DNA of 64,000 bases from Acuticoccus sp. MNP-M23 (GTDB lineage Bacteria; Pseudomonadota; Alphaproteobacteria; Rhizobiales; Amorphaceae), in NCBI RefSeq assembly GCF_031195445.1, contig NZ_CP133480.1, forward strand, positions 2,032,001 to 2,096,000, given 5' to 3'. A program made the position numbers and the translations under genes. The notes under the pieces are model-generated. The model searched no databases, was not told the origin of the DNA, and worked only from the letters and a program-made list of their open reading frames with translations. Numbering within the stretch: position 1 is the stretch's first letter; every line of letters starts with the position of its first letter. Below, piece by piece: positions 8,692 through 17,196 of this stretch.

Positions 8692-9609
8692 CTAAAGCGC
8701 CTGTGGAGCCTTCGCCCGGACCCGTTCGCGCCAGAAGGCGAACAGCCCGGCGCCAATCACGATGGCGCCGCCAAGAATGGTCCACGGGCTGACGACTTCA
8801 CCGAACACCGCAACGCCGATGGCAGAGGCGAGCACCGTCTGCAGGTAGGTGAAGGGCTGGATTGCCGAGGCCTCCGCCGCTTCAAACGCCTTGATGAGGA
8901 GGTAGTGGCCGGTCATCCCGCTGACGCACAGGATCGCCATCATGGCAGCCTCGCCCGCCGTCATCGAGGACCAGAACCACGGTCCGATGAGGGTCATGGT
9001 CAGCGCGCCGAAGAGGCCGGTGTAGTAGAAGCTCGTCATGGCAGCGTCGGTGCGGGCGGCCTTGCGGGTCATCAGCTGATAGGCCGCGAACATCACCATG
9101 GCGAGGATCGCAACGCCAATTTCCGGCGTGATCGCTCGTGTGCCTGGCCGGATGATGAGGAGCATCCCGATCAGCCCGACGCCCACTGCCGTCCAGCGCC
9201 GCCAGCCCACCTTTTCGCCCAGCACGGGGCCCGACAGCGCCACCACCAGAAGCGGCATGAACGCGAAGATGGCGTGGCTTGGCGCAAGGCCGAGCAGTGC
9301 AAAGGCCGAGATGGCAACGCAGATTTCGAGCGCGAGAAGCACACCACGGATGATCTGAAGGCGGGGCTGGCCCGAGGTGAGCCCCGCGCGAAAACCCTTG
9401 CGCCACAAAAGGAAGAGGCACACCGCGCCAAAGGCCCAGTAGCGCCACATGGTCACGAAGATGGCCGAATGGTTTTCCGCCAGCGCTTTGGAAAGCCCGT
9501 CCTGCGCGGCAAAGATGACGGTTGTGGCCACCATGAACGCGACACCGCGCAGGGTGTTCGTGCCACCGGAGGGGGTGGCGGTGACGGGGGCAGCGGAGCT
9601 TTCGACCAT
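8692..9609 (-). CDS. EamA/DMT-family transporter
   Basis: 305-residue inner-membrane protein with about ten hydrophobic helices in two EamA halves (about residues 20-150 and 165-295). Each half shows the family's helix-loop pattern; the first ends near EKVGWRRWTAVGVGLIGMLLIIRPG and the second near GEVVSPWTILGGAIVIGAGL. EamA proteins are usually exporters of amino acids or metabolites, and the substrate is unknown here. It diverges from a second, distantly related EamA gene at 9866. Confidence 0.88.
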   Translation of the reverse strand: MVESSAAPVTATPSGGTNTLRGVAFMVATTVIFAAQDGLSKALAENHSAIFVTMWRYWAFGAVCLFLLWRKGFRAGLTSGQPRLQIIRGVLLALEICVAISAFALLGLAPSHAIFAFMPLLVVALSGPVLGEKVGWRRWTAVGVGLIGMLLIIRPGTRAITPEIGVAILAMVMFAAYQLMTRKAARTDAAMTSFYYTGLFGALTMTLIGPWFWSSMTAGEAAMMAILCVSGMTGHYLLIKAFEAAEASAIQPFTYLQTVLASAIGVAVFGEVVSPWTILGGAIVIGAGLFAFWRERVRAKAPQAL

Positions 9610-9865
9610 GTGCTGCTATCGCGCGCCCGCAGACCGCGCGCAAGGGCGGGGGTGCGGTCACCACCCCTTCGCAATCAGCATGGCTGAATCGCGCGCCAGC
9701 GGCGTATTGAGAACCAATGATGGGGTCGGCCATTGCTGGACAGGCCACCGCCGGACGGGCGGGGTCGTCCGCTTCACCGCATTTTGGCGTATTCATGTTG
9801 ACATGGCAGTGCGGCGGTCGTTCTACCCGCGTGTGGCAAATGCCGCGGCACCGAACCGGTGATTT

Positions 9866-10840
9866 ATGAAAGACAGTCTTGCGGCATTCCTCGGCCTTGC
9901 CGCCTACGCCGTCCTCTCCACCCACGATGTGATCGTGAAGGGGCTCGGCGCCACATTCTCACCCATCCAGATCGTGTTCTTCAGCGCGCTCATGGGCTTT
10001 CCGATCATCACGTTCTACCTCATCGGGGACCCCACGCAGCGGCGGTTGCGCCCGGTCCACCCCTGGTGGGTGGTCCTGCGCAGCATCAGCGGGACGACGT
10101 CTGCGATCTGCGCCTTCTACGCCTTTGCGGTTCTGCCGCTCTCGGAGGCCTATTCGTTCATTTTCGCAACGCCTTTGCTCATCACGCTGTTTGCTGTGCC
10201 GCTTCTGGGCGAGCGGATCCGTCTGCGCCGCGGGCTTGCCATTCTGGTGGGGCTTGTGGGCGTGCTCATCGTCCTGCGGCCGGGCGTCAGCGCCATCAAC
10301 AGCGGGCACATCGCGGCGCTCTGCGCGGCGTTCTGCGCGGCGCTCAATGCGGTCATCGTGCGCAAGATCAGCAATGACGAGCATGTGGTGGTCATGGTGC
10401 TCTATCCGATGATCACCAATCTTCTGGTCACCGCCTTCGCGCTGCCGTTCGTTTATGTGGACGTGAAGCTGGTGGACCTCTCGCTCTTCGGCCTCACGTC
10501 CCTTCTGGTTCTGTGCGGGATGACGCTGATGGTCTCGGCCTATTCGCGCGGGTCGGCCATTGTCGTCGCGCCGATGCAATATTCGCAGATGATCTGGGGC
10601 AGCCTGTTCGGCGTCATCCTCTTCGGCGAGTGGCCGGTCTGGCAGACCTATCTGGGTGTCGCCATCATCGTCGGCTCGGGCATATACATCCTCAAGCGGG
10701 AGGCGACGCAGGACGTGTCGCGCACCACGCCCGTGCTCTCGACCAAGACGCGGATGGGCCACGCTGTCGCCTTGCGTGTCAGCTCGCTGCTGCGGCTGCG
10801 CCAGGATGGGGAAGCTGCCCGCAAGGACAGGCCGGAGTGA
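9866..10840 (+). CDS. EamA/DMT-family transporter with C-terminal tail
   Basis: 324-residue inner-membrane protein with two EamA halves and about ten helices. The first half ends near LLGERIRLRRGLAILVGLVG and the second near FGEWPVWQTYLGVAIIVGSG. After the last helix a polar, basic tail of about 45 residues (KREATQDVSRTTPVL onward) is probably cytoplasmic. Function is likely export of an unknown small metabolite. It is not a close copy of the divergent gene at 8692: helix 1 and loop sequences differ clearly. Confidence 0.88.
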   Translation: MKDSLAAFLGLAAYAVLSTHDVIVKGLGATFSPIQIVFFSALMGFPIITFYLIGDPTQRRLRPVHPWWVVLRSISGTTSAICAFYAFAVLPLSEAYSFIFATPLLITLFAVPLLGERIRLRRGLAILVGLVGVLIVLRPGVSAINSGHIAALCAAFCAALNAVIVRKISNDEHVVVMVLYPMITNLLVTAFALPFVYVDVKLVDLSLFGLTSLLVLCGMTLMVSAYSRGSAIVVAPMQYSQMIWGSLFGVILFGEWPVWQTYLGVAIIVGSGIYILKREATQDVSRTTPVLSTKTRMGHAVALRVSSLLRLRQDGEAARKDRPE

Positions 10841-10867
10841 AGATCCGCGCGGCTCGCCGGCCGGCGG

Positions 10868-11650
10868 TCACGACATGATCAGGCCGCCGTCCACGTTGAT
10901 CGTCTGCCCGGTGATGTAGGCCGCATCCGCGCTGGCGAGGAAGGCGACGAGGCCCGCAACGTCGCGTCCTTCGCCGGCCCGCTTCATGGGGATGTTCTGC
11001 ACCCAGCTTTCCATCAGCGCACCCGGTGCGAAATCACCCAGCATCTTGCCCCAGACACGGTCGTTATAGTCCCACATGTCGGTCCTGATGATGCCGGGGC
11101 AGATGGCATTCACCGTGATGCCGTCCAGCGCCACTTCCTTGGCAAGGCTCTGCGTCAGCCCGACCACGCCAAACTTCGAGGCCGCATAATGCGGCGTGTA
11201 GATGAAACCGGCCCGCGCCTGACCCGACGCGGTGTTGACGAGAGCGCCCCCGTTGCCGGACTTGCGCATCAGGCGGATCGCCTCCTGACAGCACAGGAAC
11301 ACGCCCTTGGTGTTCACCTCCATGGTGGCGTCCCATTCCTGTTCGGTCAGGTCTTCCACCTTGGCGATGGTGATGATGCCCGCGTTCTGGATTGAAACGT
11401 CGACCCCGCCGAACTCTTTTTCGGCAAAGGCATAAAGCGCCTGCACCTGCTCCTTGTCGGTGACGTTGCAGACGAACCCCTTCACTGATGCGCCGGTGGC
11501 GTCCAGCGCGCGGGCGGCGTCCGTCACGTGCGCCTCCACCGAGGCGATGACGACGTTGGCGCCCTCGGCGGCGAAGCGCTCGGCCATCGCGTATCCGATG
11601 CCCTTGTTGCCGCCGGTGATGACGACGGTCTTGCCTGCAAATCGAGCCAT
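10868..11650 (-). CDS. Short-chain dehydrogenase/reductase (SDR), sugar/polyol operon
   Basis: 260-residue NAD(P)-dependent classical SDR. The cofactor loop is TGGNKGIG (about residues 11-18), NAG is at SIQNAGI, the catalytic Ser is in NTASG, and the YxxxK motif is HYAASKFG. The C-terminus (TGQTINVDGGLIM) is the usual classical end. It lies 5 bp after the SorC-type regulator and is the last gene of the transketolase-kinase-regulator operon, so it likely oxidises or reduces a polyol/ketose intermediate of that pathway. The exact substrate is unknown. Confidence 0.88.
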   Translation of the reverse strand: MARFAGKTVVITGGNKGIGYAMAERFAAEGANVVIASVEAHVTDAARALDATGASVKGFVCNVTDKEQVQALYAFAEKEFGGVDVSIQNAGIITIAKVEDLTEQEWDATMEVNTKGVFLCCQEAIRLMRKSGNGGALVNTASGQARAGFIYTPHYAASKFGVVGLTQSLAKEVALDGITVNAICPGIIRTDMWDYNDRVWGKMLGDFAPGALMESWVQNIPMKRAGEGRDVAGLVAFLASADAAYITGQTINVDGGLIMS

Positions 11651-11655
11651 GACGA

Positions 11656-12633
11656 TTATTCCGCTGCTTCTTGTTGGTTGTTTTCGGAGACGAGGCGCTC
11701 CGCGGTGAACTTGTCGGTGACCAGAAGATCGATGACGCCGGTGCGCAGGGCGCCGCGGATGGCGCGGGTCTTGGACTGGCCGCCGGCCAGTGCGATCACG
11801 CGGTCGATGGTCGAGAGTTCTTCGAGCGTCATGCCGATCACTCTTTCGTCCAGCGGGGTTTTCACGGAGCGCCCGTCGGCATCGAAGAAGCGCAGGCTCA
11901 TGTCGCCGACGCCGCCGGCTTCCTCCACCGCCGCCAGCTCGCGGGAGGTGAAGACGTTGCCGCTGCGCGCCAGCATGCCGGATGGCTCCATGGCGCCGAT
12001 GCCCACCACGGCCACGGTGATCTTGCCGAAGAGGTCCATCGTTTCGCGCACATAGGTGTCGCTGAGGAGGACCAGCTTGGCCTCGCGCGATTGCGCCACC
12101 CCCGGCGTGTTGAGGAGATGCGCTTCGGCGCCGGTCAGCTTGGCAAGGCGGGTGGTAAGCTGGTTGGCGTGGAACTGCACCGTGGGGTCGCCCATGCCGC
12201 CCAGCGTCTGGACGACGAACTTTGCCTTGCCCGATTTCATGGGGTGGATGTTGTCGACCATCTTCAAAATGGTTTCGGACCAGCTGGAGACGCCGATGAT
12301 TTCGCCCGGCTGGAGCGTCGCTTCCAGGAAATGGGCGGCCGCTTCGCCGATCCGCGTCATGATCGCGCGGTCGCGATCCTCCGTGCATTCCACGACGATG
12401 GCTTCGGCAATGCCGAAGACCCGGCGCAGGTCCGCCTCCAGGTCGGCATAGGTGCCCGATGGCGAGACCACCGTGGTGCGGACGATTTCCTCTTCCTGCG
12501 CACGCTTGAGCATCCGCGAAACGGTCGCCTGGGAAATCCGCAGATGCTTTGCAATATCGGCCTGCCGCTGGTGCTCCAGATGATACATCTGCGCGACGCG
12601 GGCGATCATCCGAAGTTCATTGAGGCGGGACAT
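11656..12633 (-). CDS. SorC/DeoR-type sugar-binding transcriptional regulator
   Basis: 325-residue regulator. An N-terminal Sigma70_r4/HTH-like domain (QRQADIAKHLRISQATVSR, about residues 21-40) is followed by a sugar-bind domain (GVSSWSETIL, VVGIGAMEPSGML), as in SorC, DeoR of Bacillus and LsrR. These proteins bind phosphorylated sugars and release or bind their operators. ATG 12633 follows a GGAAGG ribosome site; an upstream in-frame extension overlapping the kinase gene is rejected. A perfect GTGAATA-N2-TATTCAC palindrome lies 19 bp upstream of this ATG. Related sites precede both arms of the cluster, making this protein the likely regulator of the whole region. Confidence 0.9.
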   Translation of the reverse strand: MSRLNELRMIARVAQMYHLEHQRQADIAKHLRISQATVSRMLKRAQEEEIVRTTVVSPSGTYADLEADLRRVFGIAEAIVVECTEDRDRAIMTRIGEAAAHFLEATLQPGEIIGVSSWSETILKMVDNIHPMKSGKAKFVVQTLGGMGDPTVQFHANQLTTRLAKLTGAEAHLLNTPGVAQSREAKLVLLSDTYVRETMDLFGKITVAVVGIGAMEPSGMLARSGNVFTSRELAAVEEAGGVGDMSLRFFDADGRSVKTPLDERVIGMTLEELSTIDRVIALAGGQSKTRAIRGALRTGVIDLLVTDKFTAERLVSENNQQEAAE

Positions 12634-12652
12634 GGTGACCTTCCGAATGCTC

Positions 12653-12668
12653 GTGAATAAATATTCAC
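12653..12668. promoter_or_regulatory. Predicted SorC-type operator, site A (perfect palindrome)
   Basis: GTGAATAAATATTCAC is a perfect inverted repeat with 7-bp arms around AA. It lies between the kinase stop codon and the regulator ribosome site. The core TGAATA-N2-TATTCA recurs at 15921-15934 and, with a degraded right arm, at 16070-16083. Binding by the adjacent SorC regulator is inferred. Confidence 0.68.
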
Positions 12669-14131
12669 TATACGCGGAGGACCGTGCGGGCAATCGCCTC
12701 TCGCCATGCATTGCGGGACGCGCGCACCATATCGGGAGCGGCCGTCGGATCGTGGGGCTGCCCGTGCGACGCAAATCCGGCAACGGTCGCAAGGTCGGGG
12801 AAGATCCCTGATGCCAGACCCGCAAGGTAGGCGGCGCCCATGGCGGATGCCTCCGAATCGCGGCAGGGGGCCACGGGATGGGACAGGCTGTCCGCCACAA
12901 GCTGCATGAGGAACGCGTTGGCACTGGGGCCGCCGTCGACAAAAAGGCGGCCGATGCCACCTCCCGCCGCCGTCATCGCGTCGTAAACGTCGGCGACCTG
13001 GTGGGCGAGGCTTTCGGCTGCCGCGCGCGCCACATGCGCAGGTTTCGCGCCGAACGAGAGGCCGCAGATCATCCCGCGGGCGTCCGCGTCCCAGTGGGGC
13101 GAGCCGAGCCCCACGTGCGCCGGAACGAGGCACACGCCGTTGGCGTCCGGAACCGATTGCGCAAGCGCCAGCAATTCATCGACGCCGGAAAGGCCCAGCA
13201 ATTCGGCCGACCAGGGAAAGATCGACGCGCTGACGAGAATGTTGCCCTCGAAGGCGAAGGTGGACTGGCCGTCCAGCGACCATGCGATGGTGGTGGTGAT
13301 CCCCTCCGGCGGCACGGTGAAGGCCGGAATTGTCGTCATCATCGACGACCCGGTGCCGAAGGTGATCTTGCCGTCGCCATTGCCGAAGGCGCCGTGCCCG
13401 AAAAGGGCGGCGTGGGAATCGCCAATGGCGGCGGCAATGGCGATACCGTCCGGCAGAACGCCGGTGCCCCGCGTGTGGCCGTAGATGTGCGCTGAATCGT
13501 GGACCGCCGGAAGGTACGCCGGGTCGACGCCGAAGAGCGCGCACAATGCGTCGTCCCACCGGCCTTCGGCGAGATTGAAGAGTTGCGTTCGCGCCGCATT
13601 CGAGCGGTCCGTGGCATGGACGGCCCCGCCCGAGAGCTGCCAGATCAGCCACGAATCCACCGTGCCGATGCAGATGTCAGTGTTTCCGCCGCCGTGGTTT
13701 TCCAGCAGCCACGCGGCTTTGGTCGGCGGGAACATGGGGTCGAGCGGGAGGCCGGTTCTTGCAATCACGTCCGGCTCGTGGCCGTTCTTGCGCAGCGCAT
13801 CGCAGGCGGCTGCCGTGCGCCGGCACTGCCATGTGACGACCGGGCCGAGGGGGGCGCCGGTGTTCCGGTCCCACATGAGGATGGATTCGCGCTGGTTGGA
13901 GATGCCGAGCGCCTCGATCGTCACGTCCGGCGCCTTGGCAAGGCAGCCGGCGATGGCCTTGCAGGTTGCGGTCCAGATCTTTTCGGCGTCCTGTTGGACC
14001 CAACCCGATTTCGGGTGCTCGATGGGCACGGGGGCCGAGCTGCTGGCGACGATCCTGCCCGCATCGTCGACCAGCACGGCCTTCGAATTGGTCGTCCCTT
14101 CGTCGATGGCGAGGATCACCTTGCGCGCCAC
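12668..14131 (-). CDS. FGGY-family carbohydrate kinase
   Basis: 487-residue ATP-dependent sugar/polyol kinase of the FGGY fold. Seen: the N-terminal ILAIDEGTTNSKAVLVD loop, the glycerol-kinase-like TDRSNAARTQLFNL, the second phosphate loop FGTGSSMM, and the adenosine motif FVDGGPSANAFLMQLV. Starts at GTG 14131, two bases after the transketolase stop; no ATG fits. It probably phosphorylates a ketose that the split transketolase then cleaves. In the known D-apiose route a FGGY apulose kinase (AplK) works with a split transketolase (AptAB), which is one candidate. A glycerol, xylulose or erythrulose kinase cannot be excluded. Confidence 0.87.
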   Translation of the reverse strand: MARKVILAIDEGTTNSKAVLVDDAGRIVASSSAPVPIEHPKSGWVQQDAEKIWTATCKAIAGCLAKAPDVTIEALGISNQRESILMWDRNTGAPLGPVVTWQCRRTAAACDALRKNGHEPDVIARTGLPLDPMFPPTKAAWLLENHGGGNTDICIGTVDSWLIWQLSGGAVHATDRSNAARTQLFNLAEGRWDDALCALFGVDPAYLPAVHDSAHIYGHTRGTGVLPDGIAIAAAIGDSHAALFGHGAFGNGDGKITFGTGSSMMTTIPAFTVPPEGITTTIAWSLDGQSTFAFEGNILVSASIFPWSAELLGLSGVDELLALAQSVPDANGVCLVPAHVGLGSPHWDADARGMICGLSFGAKPAHVARAAAESLAHQVADVYDAMTAAGGGIGRLFVDGGPSANAFLMQLVADSLSHPVAPCRDSEASAMGAAYLAGLASGIFPDLATVAGFASHGQPHDPTAAPDMVRASRNAWREAIARTVLRV

Positions 14132-14133
14132 GC

Positions 14134-15093
14134 CTAACTCTTGCGCTTTATCAGTGCGGCCGCACTGCTGGCGATACCCTCCGGTGACATCCCGAACTCG
14201 TCGAGCAGGAAGTTGGCCGAGCCGGTGGGCGCGAAGATGCCGGGGACGCCGAGGCGCTTCATCGGCACGGGGATCACGTCCACCACAACTTCGGCCACGG
14301 CACTGCCCAGACCGCCGAAGGTCGTATGCTCTTCGCAGGTGAGAATGGCGCCGGTGTCCTCTGCCGCTGCGACGATGGCGTCGGCGTCGATGGGGCGGAC
14401 CGACGCCATGTTGAGAACGCGGGCGGCAATGCCCTGCCCGTCGAGGATTGCGGCGGCCACCATTGCGCGGCAGGTGAGGGTGCCGTTTGCGATGATTGTC
14501 AGGTCCGCACCATCGCGCAGCATGTTGGCCTTGCCGAGCGTGAAGGCGTGATCCGCGGGCAAAAGGTCCGGCACGCCGACGCGGCTGAGCCGCAGGAAGC
14601 ACCCGCCCTGGTGGCTGGCGGCCCATCTGACGGCGGCGGCGGTCTCGATCCGGTCCGCCGGGGCGATCACCGGCACGTTGGGCAGTGCGCGGATCCAGGC
14701 AAAATCCTCGATGGAATGGTGCGTCGCGCCGAGTTCCCCGTAGGCCATACCGGCGCTGATGCCGACCAGCTTCACGTTGGTTTCGGAGTAGGCGACGTCG
14801 GCCTTGATCTGCTCCAGTGCGCGACCGGTGAGGAAGGGGGAGGCGGCGCAGACGAACGGGATCTTGCCGCCGTTGGCGAGCCCCGCCCCAACGCCGACCA
14901 TGTTCTGCTCGGCAATGCCGACATTGATCAGCCGTTCGGGAAATTTTTCGCGGAAGCCGGCGAGTTTGGACGAGCCGACCGAGTCGTTGCAGACGGCGAC
15001 AATGCTGTCGTCCGCAGCGCCGAGGCTCTCCAGCGTGGCGACAAAGGCGTCGCGGCAATCGTAGAGGCTGGCGTTTTCGAAGGGCGCGTTCAT
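14134..15093 (-). CDS. Transketolase, C-terminal (PYR plus C-terminal) subunit
   Basis: 319 residues, matching the second half of transketolase (Pyr and C-terminal domains). It includes the ThDP-activating glutamate region INVGIAEQNMVGVGAGLA (about residues 55-73) and the Transketolase_C stretch ILTCEEHTTFGGLGSAVAEV. With the partner gene at 15090 it would form the split alpha2-beta2 transketolase seen in many pentose and polyol gene clusters, moving a two-carbon unit from a ketose phosphate. The start ATG overlaps the partner's stop by 4 bp (ATGA), supporting translational coupling. Confidence 0.92.
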   Translation of the reverse strand: MNAPFENASLYDCRDAFVATLESLGAADDSIVAVCNDSVGSSKLAGFREKFPERLINVGIAEQNMVGVGAGLANGGKIPFVCAASPFLTGRALEQIKADVAYSETNVKLVGISAGMAYGELGATHHSIEDFAWIRALPNVPVIAPADRIETAAAVRWAASHQGGCFLRLSRVGVPDLLPADHAFTLGKANMLRDGADLTIIANGTLTCRAMVAAAILDGQGIAARVLNMASVRPIDADAIVAAAEDTGAILTCEEHTTFGGLGSAVAEVVVDVIPVPMKRLGVPGIFAPTGSANFLLDEFGMSPEGIASSAAALIKRKS

Positions 15094-15911
15094 CGTCCCG
15101 CCTCCTCAAGCTCGGCCATGGCCTGCTTGTACTGCTCCGCGCTGGGCACCTTGTGATGCCAGGCGACATTGTCGGACATGAACGAGATGCCCTGACCCTT
15201 GTTGGTGCGCGCGACTATGCACCTCGGTTTGCCCGGAACCACCTTGTCCGCCGCAAGCGCATTGCAGATCTGGTCCATGTCGTGGCCGTCGATTTCCTCC
15301 ACGGCCCAGCCGAAGGCTTCCAGCTTGGGCCGCAGGGGCGCCACGTCGTTGGTGTCGGCAACGCGTGCGCCCTGCTGGAGGCGGTTGTGGTCGATCACGA
15401 GCGTCAGGTTGTCCAGCTTGAACTGGGATGCGGCCATGATGGCTTCCCAGTTGGAGCCTTCCTGCATTTCGCCATCGCCGGTGATGACGAAGGTGCGCCA
15501 TTTTTCCCGGCTGAGCTTCGCCGCCACGGCCATGCCGACGGCAATGGGCAGCCCGTGGCCGAGCGGGCCCGTGTTGGTTTCGACGCCCGGCACCTTGGTG
15601 CGGGTGGGGTGCCCGTTGAGGCGTGAGTGGGGCTTGAGGAAGGTGGCGATTTCCTCCTTTGCGATGAAGCCCTTTTCGGCAAGGACGATGTAGAGCGCCA
15701 GCGCGGTGTGGCCCTTGCTCAGCACCAGCCGGTCGCGCTGCGGATCGCGCGGCGCATCCGGGTCGACCGACATGATCTTGAAATACAGCGCCGTCAGGAG
15801 GTCGGTGACGGACATTTCGCCGCCAATATGCCCCGCGCCAGCCTCATACACGGCCTGCAGGTCGCGCCGTCTGATCTTGTTGGCGATTGCTCGCAATTCG
15901 CTGGATTGCAT
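15090..15911 (-). CDS. Transketolase, N-terminal (PP) subunit
   Basis: 273-residue thiamine-diphosphate-binding half of a split transketolase. It has the N-terminal GHIGGEMSVTDLLTALYF segment, the metal/ThDP loop ITGDGEMQEGSNWEA (GDG-x-NE type, about residues 142-156), and the substrate-region NTGPLGHGLPIAVGMA. First gene of the minus-strand operon. ATG 15911 is preferred to a more upstream in-frame start because AGGA lies 7 bases before it and the region upstream is an operator palindrome. Usual full-length transketolases are about 650 residues; the two subunits here total 592. Confidence 0.92.
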   Translation of the reverse strand: MQSSELRAIANKIRRRDLQAVYEAGAGHIGGEMSVTDLLTALYFKIMSVDPDAPRDPQRDRLVLSKGHTALALYIVLAEKGFIAKEEIATFLKPHSRLNGHPTRTKVPGVETNTGPLGHGLPIAVGMAVAAKLSREKWRTFVITGDGEMQEGSNWEAIMAASQFKLDNLTLVIDHNRLQQGARVADTNDVAPLRPKLEAFGWAVEEIDGHDMDQICNALAADKVVPGKPRCIVARTNKGQGISFMSDNVAWHHKVPSAEQYKQAMAELEEAGR

Positions 15912-15920
15912 GGCTCGTCC

Positions 15921-15934
15921 TGAATATATATTCA
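15921..15934. promoter_or_regulatory. Predicted SorC-type operator, site B (perfect palindrome)
   Basis: TGAATATATATTCA is a perfect 14-bp inverted repeat with the same arms as site A (TGAATA/TATTCA). It ends against the ribosome site of the transketolase N subunit gene, so a bound regulator would cover the leader. Confidence 0.68.
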
Positions 15935-16069
15935 ATTAAAGTAAAACATGCATCAGATTGGAGTGTCAAGCGGTCCGTGGCGCGCTGTATGGCCGATGAG
16001 CCCATTAACCTGACGCTAAAGCCAGATTGACAGACTCCGCCTGATCCGGTACGAAATAAACAACGCTAT

Positions 16070-16083
16070 TGAATAAATATGCG
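16070..16083. promoter_or_regulatory. Predicted SorC-type operator, site C (one good half-site)
   Basis: TGAATAAATATGCG keeps the left arm, the AA spacer and TAT of the right arm found in site A, but loses the outer TCA. It lies 13 bp before the permease ATG and immediately before its GGGAGG ribosome site, the same position relative to the gene as sites A and B. Confidence 0.5.
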
Positions 16084-16096
16084 GTTGGGAGGTGTG

Positions 16097-17080
16097 ATGT
16101 CCGCTTCAACGTCGGCCGGGTCCGCGGGAAGACAGAGGATTTCCGAGTTCTTTTCGCTCAGCGGCGCCACCGGCCCGTTGATCGGCCTGATCCTCCTGTG
16201 CGCATTCCTGTCCTTTGCGACGGATTCCTTCCTGTCCTTCCGCAATTTCCTGAACATCGCCGACCAGATCACCGTTCTGGGCATCATGGCGGTGGGGATG
16301 ACGTTCGTGATCCTCATCGGCGGCATCGACCTCTCGGTGGGGTCGGTGCTCGCCCTGTCGATGATGGTGCTCGGCTTTCTCAACGTGACCGCCGGGCTGC
16401 CGATGACGGTCGCGATCCCCGGCGCACTGATGGCGGCCGCCGTCTGCGGCGCGATTTCGGGACTGCTGATCACGACGTTCAGGGTGCCGGCCTTCATTGC
16501 CACCCTGGCGATGATGTCGATCGCCCGCGGTGTCGCCAACATGATCACCAATGGCTCGCAGATCATCGGCTTCCCGGCATGGTTCAACATGGGCGCAATC
16601 ATCCGGCACTTCGGCTTTCTGACGATGACGGTCGCCGTGATGCTGGTGGTCTTCGCCGCCGCAATCCTGTTCCTGCGTGTGCGGGAAGAGGGCCGCTCGC
16701 TCTACGCCATCGGCGGCAATCCCGAAGTGGCACGCCTTGCCGGGATCAACGTCAAGCTGACGACCGTGCTCGTCTATACGGTGTGCGCGCTGCTGTCCGG
16801 CCTTGCAGGCGTCTTGCTCGCCGCAAGGCTCGACTCGGTTCAGCCAAGCTCCGGTGTTGCCTACGAGCTTGACGCCATTGCCGCGGTGGTCATCGGGGGC
16901 ACCAGCCTGTCCGGCGGCACGGGCGGTGTCGTCGGCACGCTGATCGGCGTCCTTGTGATCGGCGTCCTGCGCAACGGGCTGAACCTCTTGAGTGTGTCGC
17001 CCTTCCTGCAGGCGGTCATCATCGGCCTCGTCATCGTCCTTGCCGTGGCGGCGGAGACGTTCAAGCGCCGCCGAAACTGA
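16097..17080 (+). CDS. Ribose-type ABC transporter permease (RbsC-like)
   Basis: 327-residue inner-membrane permease of the BPD_transp_2 family. It has about 8-10 helices and the family motif around AIGGNPEVARLAGINVK, the cytoplasmic coupling loop, followed by GGTSLSGGTGGVVGTLIGV. ATG 16097 is preferred because GGGAGG (16087-16092) sits 4 bp before it. An ATG at 16079 lies inside operator site C and has no ribosome site. First gene of a permease, binding protein, ATPase, SDR operon. The substrate is probably the pentose or polyol processed by the divergent kinase/transketolase genes. Confidence 0.92.
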   Translation: MSASTSAGSAGRQRISEFFSLSGATGPLIGLILLCAFLSFATDSFLSFRNFLNIADQITVLGIMAVGMTFVILIGGIDLSVGSVLALSMMVLGFLNVTAGLPMTVAIPGALMAAAVCGAISGLLITTFRVPAFIATLAMMSIARGVANMITNGSQIIGFPAWFNMGAIIRHFGFLTMTVAVMLVVFAAAILFLRVREEGRSLYAIGGNPEVARLAGINVKLTTVLVYTVCALLSGLAGVLLAARLDSVQPSSGVAYELDAIAAVVIGGTSLSGGTGGVVGTLIGVLVIGVLRNGLNLLSVSPFLQAVIIGLVIVLAVAAETFKRRRN

Positions 17081-17196
17081 ACTCAGGGGCCGCGCATCAT
17101 CGGCGTGCCCCCCAAACGAATGGTCCGAGCAGTCGGGCTGCAAGAGGTCCTATCCCCAGCGAGCCGGACCCAAACATCAATGAGGAGACGTTCAAG

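Larger units (their letters stand above)
15912..16096. promoter_or_regulatory. Divergent control region of the sugar/polyol regulon
   Basis: 185 bp separating the transketolase operon (leftward) from the ABC transporter operon (rightward). It is AT-rich relative to its surroundings, with operator-like elements close to both ends (15921-15934 and 16070-16083). Both arms could therefore be controlled from one region by the SorC-type regulator. Confidence 0.65.

Noticed and set aside
12668-15169. An 833-codon frame fusing the FGGY kinase to sequence over the transketolase gene
   Set aside because: Kinase homology begins at GTG 14131, and the upstream segment is the transketolase gene read in another frame.
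16079-16096. ATG 16079 as permease start
   Set aside because: It falls inside the operator-like TGAATAAATATGCG and has no ribosome site, whereas ATG 16097 has GGGAGG correctly placed.
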